A stretch of 64,000 nucleotides of DNA, from positions 1-64,000 of the forward strand of contig JAAEZA010000014.1 of the NCBI GenBank assembly GCA_018223125.1. Direction: 5' to 3'. The stretch comes from Paracoccaceae bacterium (lineage in GTDB: Bacteria > Pseudomonadota > Alphaproteobacteria > Rhodobacterales > Rhodobacteraceae). The translations under genes and the position numbers were made by a program. Numbering within the stretch: the stretch's first letter is position 1; each line of letters starts with the position of its first letter. Positions 58,230 through 64,000 of the stretch are shown piece after piece. The notes under the pieces are model-generated. The model was not told the DNA's origin and did no database searches. It saw only the letters and a list, made by a program, of their open reading frames with translations.

Positions 58230-59927
58230 ATGCCGATCCGTCGAATCCTGTCTGTCTGGTTTCCCCATCTTGCCGCCGAAAGGGTGCTGCGCAGCCACCG
58301 CGGGGCGTTGCTGCACCCGTTTGCGATTGTGGCCCAACAGGGCAATGCGCTGTCGCTTACCAGCCTCTCGCCCGAAGCGGCAGCCCAAGGGCTGCATGTG
58401 GGGCAATCCCTTTCGGATGCACGTGCCTTTTGCCCCGAACTGCTGACCGCGCCGGAAAATCCGCTGCAAGAGGCTGCCTTTCTGGCGGGATTGCGCCGCT
58501 GGGCAGGAAAATACACCCCTTGGGTGGCGAGCGAGGCACCGGCTTCCCTGTTGCTGGACATTACCGGCTGCGCCCATCTGTTCGGCGGGGAAAACGGTAT
58601 GGCGGAAAGCATTACGCAGGATCTGGCCCGCCTGCGGCTGACAGGGCGGTTCGGGATTGCCGATACACCCGGTGCGGCCTGGGCGCTGGCCCGTTATGCC
58701 GGACAGTCTGCGACCGCCCACCGTTCGGGGGATGCCATTGATCAGGAAGCCCGCGCCACCCGCTCCCGCGCCTTCAAGCGGCGCAACTGGGAAAGGGGCG
58801 GTCCGGCGCCAGCCCGTATCCCAGTCAATCCGGACGCCCCGAGCATCGCACCGCCGGGTGAAACCCGCGCGGCCATTTCCCGCCTGCCCGTGGCGGCATT
58901 GCGCCTATCACAGGAAGATTGCACCAACCTCAACCGGTTGGGGGTGCGGATTATCGCGGACCTGATCGGCCTGCCCCGTGCCGCCCTTGTCCGCCGCTTT
59001 GGCCGCGATGTGGTGATGCGACTGGATCAGGCGCTCGGGGCGGATCCCGAACCGGTCTCTCCGGCGAAACGGACCCATCACTTTGCCACCCGCCTGTCCC
59101 TGCCCGACCCGATCGGCCTGCAGGATGACATCATCGCAGGCGTTGACCGGCTGCTGCCGCCCCTGTGTGAAAAGCTGCGCAAGGCAGGACGCGGGGCGCG
59201 GCAGGTGCGGTTGTGGTGTTTTCGCACAGATCACACGGTCCAGATTATCGAAATCGGACTGGCCAGACCGAACCACGATCCCGACCGCATCCGCCCGCTG
59301 CTGTTGCTGCGCCTGCCCGAGATCGAGGCCGGTTTCGGGATCGACACCCTGCGGCTTGAGGCGTTTCTGACCGAACCCCTGTCCGACATTCAGCACAAAG
59401 GCCATGCAGATGCGGTGGCCGCAGCCCGTGAACGCCGCGATAATACCGACGCGACGAGCGATCTTTTGGGGCGGCTTGGCGCGCGGATCGGGCTCGACAG
59501 CCTGACCCGCCTGCATCCCGCAGACAGCCACATCCCAGAAAAGACTGCAACACGCATGGCCGCAGCCTATTGTGCACCTGCCGAAAACTGGCCTGAAACC
59601 TATCTGCACCGGCCTGTGACGCTCTTCCCGCCGGAACTTGTTACCCCTATCGATGAACAAGACACCCCGAGCACGCCAGCACCGCCATCCACAGGTCCGA
59701 TGCCACCACCCCCCTGCTTTCGCTGGCGACGGCGGGAATTTCACACCCGCAGCGCCAGCGGCCCCGAACGGATTTCCCCCGAATGGTGGCTGGACGATCC
59801 CAACTGGCGCAGCGGCACGCGGGATTACTGGCAGGTGGAAACCCGCACGGGGGAAAGGCTCTGGCTGTTTGAAACCAAGACACGCATGCGATCAGGGGGA
59901 TGGTTCTGTCAGGGGGATTTCGGCTAG
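58230..59927 (+). CDS. imuB: Y-family DNA polymerase-like protein ImuB
   Basis: MPIRRILSVWFPHLAAERVLR; LDITGCAHLFGGENGMAESI; FGIADTPGAAWALARY; C-terminal RDYWQVETRTGERLWLFE. Confidence 0.93.
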   Translation: MPIRRILSVWFPHLAAERVLRSHRGALLHPFAIVAQQGNALSLTSLSPEAAAQGLHVGQSLSDARAFCPELLTAPENPLQEAAFLAGLRRWAGKYTPWVASEAPASLLLDITGCAHLFGGENGMAESITQDLARLRLTGRFGIADTPGAAWALARYAGQSATAHRSGDAIDQEARATRSRAFKRRNWERGGPAPARIPVNPDAPSIAPPGETRAAISRLPVAALRLSQEDCTNLNRLGVRIIADLIGLPRAALVRRFGRDVVMRLDQALGADPEPVSPAKRTHHFATRLSLPDPIGLQDDIIAGVDRLLPPLCEKLRKAGRGARQVRLWCFRTDHTVQIIEIGLARPNHDPDRIRPLLLLRLPEIEAGFGIDTLRLEAFLTEPLSDIQHKGHADAVAAARERRDNTDATSDLLGRLGARIGLDSLTRLHPADSHIPEKTATRMAAAYCAPAENWPETYLHRPVTLFPPELVTPIDEQDTPSTPAPPSTGPMPPPPCFRWRRREFHTRSASGPERISPEWWLDDPNWRSGTRDYWQVETRTGERLWLFETKTRMRSGGWFCQGDFG

Positions 59928-59946
59928 CCCCTCCCGTCCGGCCCTG

Positions 59947-61179
59947 TCAGAGCCGCAACCGCAGCAATCCGTAAGCCGCAAGCAGAATGGCAATGCAGCT
60001 TGCCAGCGCATAGGGCGCACGCAGGGCAAGCTCCCTCCCGATTTGCGGTTCGGCAATCGAAACCACCCAACCGGCCAGCAATGCCCCGACCGGCATCATG
60101 CCCCAACCGAAGAAGCGGTAAATGCTGTTCACCCGCCCCAACAACCCGTCCGGAATCAGGCGCTGGCGATAAGACACTGTCACCACGTTCCACAACAGGG
60201 CAGCAAACATTTCGACAAAAAGCGCAAAGGCTACCACCCACGGGTTGGAGGTCAGAAAAATAAGAACAAACATCACCGGAAACAGGAACAGCACCACCTG
60301 CAAACTGCGTTCCGCCCCGAGACGGGCCGCGAGACCGGGGCAGACAACTCCCCCGACAACACCGCCTGCGGCCCCCGCCGTCAGCAGGAAGCCGTGGCCG
60401 ACACCGTTCAACCCGAGAATTTCCTGAGAGAAGAGAACCAGCACGGTCAGCGCCATCACCGCCAGCATGTTGGAAACCCCCAGCATCAAGGCAAGGCGCA
60501 TCAGCTTGGGGTGTTGTACCAACCATCTGAAGCCCTCCAGAACCTCTGTAAACATACTGCGTTTGGCAGGCATGGCGCGGGGCGGCACCACAATCAGCCA
60601 GACCACCCAGGCCGCAACCGCAAAGGTCACAGCATCCAGCGCGAAAGGCGCTGGCACCGCATAGGCGATCAGCAGGCCGGCAAGCGGCGGACCGATGAAA
60701 CTGCCCATGATCTGCTCAACGCTCCAGATCTGCCCGTTCGCCCGCTCCAGATCGCCCGGCGCGACCACCGATGGCAGGGCAGTTTGTGCTGCGTTATCCC
60801 GAACCACTTCGGCAGAGCCGAGCAGAAAGGCCAGACCGCAGAGCGCCAGAATATACAGGTTCACTTTATCATCCGGCGGCAGGTCCGGCAGAAAGGTGAT
60901 CAGGGCAATCACCCCAGAGGTGAGTAAAAGCCGCAACAGATCGGCCATCACCATAAGGCGCTGACGATCCCCCCGATCGGTAATGACACCGGCAGGAAGG
61001 GTAAACAGAAGCCAAGGCAGGCGGGTCGCGAAAGCGACATAACCGATAAGAACCGGATCCCGCGTGATCAAGGTAGCCAGCCAGGGGAAGGCCAGCGCGG
61101 AAACCCCGTCCCCCAGATTTGAAATTGCAGAAGCTGAAAAGAGCAGCCTATAATTCCGGTTAGAATACAACAAAGACAT
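59947..61179 (-). CDS. MFS transporter
   Basis: LLFSASAISNLGDGVSALAFPWLATLITRDPVLIGYVAFATRLPWLLFTLPAGVITDRGDRQRLM. Confidence 0.93.
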   Translation of the reverse strand: MSLLYSNRNYRLLFSASAISNLGDGVSALAFPWLATLITRDPVLIGYVAFATRLPWLLFTLPAGVITDRGDRQRLMVMADLLRLLLTSGVIALITFLPDLPPDDKVNLYILALCGLAFLLGSAEVVRDNAAQTALPSVVAPGDLERANGQIWSVEQIMGSFIGPPLAGLLIAYAVPAPFALDAVTFAVAAWVVWLIVVPPRAMPAKRSMFTEVLEGFRWLVQHPKLMRLALMLGVSNMLAVMALTVLVLFSQEILGLNGVGHGFLLTAGAAGGVVGGVVCPGLAARLGAERSLQVVLFLFPVMFVLIFLTSNPWVVAFALFVEMFAALLWNVVTVSYRQRLIPDGLLGRVNSIYRFFGWGMMPVGALLAGWVVSIAEPQIGRELALRAPYALASCIAILLAAYGLLRLRL

Positions 61180-61431
61180 GGGCTACTCTGTCCAGTCTTT
61201 CAGGGGTAAAGTCAACTACCACAAGTAGATGATGCATCAGGCGCTCCAGCCTGTTGCAAAACGGTGAACGCCCTGTAAATGCTACACATCATGGGGCACT
61301 GCAAAAACCATCTGCAAAACGATACCTGCTAAGGTTGAGTCGCTGCCATTCAAAAACTGTCAGATAATCCGACTGTTTTACTTTTATCCTGAATTAACAA
61401 CGGCTAGACCAACTCGCCCGCAAACACCTTC

Positions 61432-62196
61432 TCAGGCTGCGCTGCGGGTGAAGGTCAGTGTTTTGTCATCCGACAGCGCGGGCTGGAATTTATACCCGTC
61501 GAGATCGAAATCCTGCAACCCCTCAACCGTTTCCACACGGTTTTTGATGACGTAACGGGCCATCGCCCCGCGTGCGCGTTTGGCAAAAAAGCCGATCATC
61601 TTCAATTCGCCGTTGCGGTCCTCTTTGAAGGAAGGGGTGATGACAGGCGAAACCATCTTCTTTTCCTTGGCTGCCTTGAAATATTCGGTACTGGCAAGGT
61701 TGACCACGGGCGCGCCACCGGACGCTTCATCCAGTGCACCGCAAAGCTTTTCGCCCCAATAGGCATAAAGCGTAGCACCCGCGTCGTTTTTGAGCCTGCT
61801 CCCCATTTCCAGACGATAAGGCTGGATCAAATCCATCGGGCGCAGCAAACCGTACAGCCCGCTCAGTATGCGCAGGTGATCCTGCGCATAGCTGCAATCG
61901 GATTCATCAAAACCGGCAGCTTCCAGTCCGGTATAGGTGTCACCGGCAAAGGCAAACATGGCCTGCTTTGCATTCTCCGCAGAGGATTGCGCAGAAAAAC
62001 CGTCAAAACGCGCCTTGTTCAGCTTCGCCAGATCCTCGCTGATGTGCATCAGGCTGCGCAGATCGCTTACGCTCAACTTCTGCGCAATCGCAGCCAGCCG
62101 GTTCGCATCTTCCTGAAACGCCGGATAGCTTTCCAGCATAGGTTCTGCAGGTCGGTCGAAATTGAGCTTTTTTGCAGGCGAAAGCACAGCCAACAT
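61432..62196 (-). CDS. yaaA: Peroxide stress protein YaaA
   Basis: MLAVLSPAKKLNFD; GLYGLLRPMDLIQPYRLEMG; KEKKMVSPVITPSFKE; IGFFAKRARGAMARYVI. Confidence 0.96.
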   Translation of the reverse strand: MLAVLSPAKKLNFDRPAEPMLESYPAFQEDANRLAAIAQKLSVSDLRSLMHISEDLAKLNKARFDGFSAQSSAENAKQAMFAFAGDTYTGLEAAGFDESDCSYAQDHLRILSGLYGLLRPMDLIQPYRLEMGSRLKNDAGATLYAYWGEKLCGALDEASGGAPVVNLASTEYFKAAKEKKMVSPVITPSFKEDRNGELKMIGFFAKRARGAMARYVIKNRVETVEGLQDFDLDGYKFQPALSDDKTLTFTRSAA

Positions 62197-62327
62197 ATCG
62201 GGTCTCCAGATTTTGATGGGCCGCTATTACAGGAAGAAACGCCGGAAGACCAACCCCGATTGGCCAATAAATCCCGAACTCTGACCAAGCCTTGCGGGAT
62301 GGGGCAGAATAAACGAAGGCTGCCTGT

Positions 62328-64000
62328 TTAAGCGGCTTTCTCTGCATGGATCTCATCAAGAAAGGCTGCGCCGAACCGTTCGGCCTTTACCTCTCCAACC
62401 CCCGAAATTCGGGCCAGCGCGGCCAGATCGGACGGACGGGCCTGCGCGATCTTTGACAGGGTCGCGTTGCTGCAATTGAGGTAGGTATCCATACCGCTTT
62501 CACCGCGTGCCAGCCGCAACTGCGCCTCTTGCAAACGGTCGAACAAATCGCCGGCCTCCCGTCCGGCAAGTTTGCGTCTGGCGGGGTGGACCTGTTCGGC
62601 TTCCCCGTTGATCACCTCAAGAAAAGCCGCGCCGTATCGCTCCAGTTTGACGGCACCGACCCCTGCAATCCGCGAAAATTCGTCAAGCGAGCGGGGCCGT
62701 GCCTCAACCATATTGATCAAAGTGGCGTCGGGAAAAACCACGTAGGCCGGTGCCTGAATGGCCTCCGCCAGTGCGCGTCGCTTCGCCTTCAGCGCCGAAA
62801 GCAGCGGTTCGTCCTCTTCGGCCACCATTGCGCGGACCTTGCTGGTCCTGCGGTTCTGACGCTGGATCGTATCGCGGCGCAGTTCGATGCTTTCCTCCCC
62901 CTTCAGGATTGGCCGTGCCCGCTGTGTCATGCGAAATGCGCCGTGCCGTTCCATATCGGGGCGGATCAGGTCATACCCCATCATTTGACGGAAAATGGCT
63001 TGCCACTGTGCCTTGTCATATTCGGCCCCGACACCGTAGGTTGGCAAGGTATCATGGCCGCGCTGGCGGATCTTGTCAGTTGCAACGCCGCGCAGGATAT
63101 CGATCAGATGCCCCGCGCCGAAGGATTCGCCAGTCCGCAAAACCGCAGAAAGCGCCTTGCGCACGGCATCTGTTCCGTCAAAAACCTCCGGCGGATTGGC
63201 GCAAAGATCGCAATTGCCGCAACCATCAATTTCGTCCCCGAAATAACGCAAAAGGACGCGACGGCGGCACCGCCGCGCCTCGGCCAGCCCAAGCAGAGCG
63301 TTCAAACGTCCGTGGTCTGCTTCCTTGCGTTCGGACGGGGCAAGTCCTTCGTCAATCTGGGCGCGGCGCAGGCGGACATCATCTGCGCCATAAAGGGTTA
63401 ACGTATCGGCAGGCGCCCCGTCCCGACCGGCACGGCCGATCTCCTGATAATAGGACTCCATCGACTTGGGCAAATCCGCATGTGCCACCCAGCGGATATC
63501 CGGCTTGTCGATACCCATACCAAAGGCCACTGTCGCGACAACGATCAACCCGTCTTCCCGTTGGAAACGGGTTTCGGCAAGGCGGCGGTCGTCCCGCTCC
63601 ATTCCCGCGTGATAATGCAAGGCCGAATGCCCTTCGGACCGCAGGGCCGTGGCAAGGGTTTCACATTTGTTGCGTGACGAGCAATACACGATGCCCGACT
63701 GCCCCTTGCGTGCGCCGATAAACTCCAGCAGCTGGCGGCGCGGGCTGTTCTTGGGCTGGAACGCAAGGTTGATATTGGGCCGGTCAAATCCGCGCAGGAA
63801 TGTGGAGGGCGTTTGGCCATCAAACAACCGGTTTACAATTTCCTCCCGCGACTGGGCATCTGCGGTTGCGGTAAACGCGGCCAGAGGCACGCCCAGTTCC
63901 TTGCGCAAAGCCCCGATCCGCAGGTAATCCGGACGGAAATCATGGCCCCACTGGCTCACACAATGGGCTTCATCAACCGCGATTAACCGCGTGCCGATCT
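62328..64000 (-). CDS. recQ: ATP-dependent DNA helicase RecQ (5' end lies beyond the window)
   Basis: SQWGHDFRPDYLRIGALR, GIVYCSSRNKCETLA, ATVAFGMGIDKPDIRWVAHADLPKSMESYYQEIGRAGRDG; HRDC repeats at C-term; upstream bases to 64000 continue the helicase core. Confidence 0.95.
   Translation of the reverse strand, partial: IGTRLIAVDEAHCVSQWGHDFRPDYLRIGALRKELGVPLAAFTATADAQSREEIVNRLFDGQTPSTFLRGFDRPNINLAFQPKNSPRRQLLEFIGARKGQSGIVYCSSRNKCETLATALRSEGHSALHYHAGMERDDRRLAETRFQREDGLIVVATVAFGMGIDKPDIRWVAHADLPKSMESYYQEIGRAGRDGAPADTLTLYGADDVRLRRAQIDEGLAPSERKEADHGRLNALLGLAEARRCRRRVLLRYFGDEIDGCGNCDLCANPPEVFDGTDAVRKALSAVLRTGESFGAGHLIDILRGVATDKIRQRGHDTLPTYGVGAEYDKAQWQAIFRQMMGYDLIRPDMERHGAFRMTQRARPILKGEESIELRRDTIQRQNRRTSKVRAMVAEEDEPLLSALKAKRRALAEAIQAPAYVVFPDATLINMVEARPRSLDEFSRIAGVGAVKLERYGAAFLEVINGEAEQVHPARRKLAGREAGDLFDRLQEAQLRLARGESGMDTYLNCSNATLSKIAQARPSDLAALARISGVGEVKAERFGAAFLDEIHAEKAA

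Overview
64 kb of an alphaproteobacterial chromosome, most like the Roseobacter/Rhodobacteraceae group judging by protein content. It is densely coding and mostly housekeeping or metabolic. I see no rRNA, tRNA, CRISPR array, transposase, integrase or phage genes. Main blocks: PduO-type cobalamin adenosyltransferase, etfBA, hbd and cobO (0.3-5 kb); a minus-strand surface-glycan-like glycosyltransferase cluster (5.1-12 kb); regulators, a lytic transglycosylase and a LysR pseudogene (12-16.3 kb); a large ABC-like protein with degenerate ATPase motifs and a cNMP-binding domain (16.7-19.8 kb); zapE, an MFS gene, trhO and pncA-pncB (19.9-25.3 kb); a compositionally distinct two-gene cassette (25.3-26.2 kb); arfB, small secreted proteins, an EF-hand pair and an ECF sigma factor (26.2-28.6 kb); sseA, smpB and dapA; split mnmD/mnmC2-like genes; rnr and dapE; an RTX metalloprotease (47.9-49.4 kb); a methylated-amine demethylation operon (49.4-57.3 kb); an SOS-box-preceded imuB without imuA or dnaE2 next to it; yaaA; and a recQ cut by the window edge. 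Best candidates for something undescribed: (1) the membrane-protein plus 59-aa Gly/Ser/Thr-rich cassette at 25336-26139; (2) the ABC-fold protein lacking canonical Walker A/B residues, with a ~300-residue NBD insertion and a cNMP domain; (3) the EF-hand pair sharing an exactly spaced GGAATAAA-N14-CGTC promoter motif next to an ECF sigma gene; (4) an 18-codon ORF with a near-perfect Shine-Dalgarno at 28684-28740.
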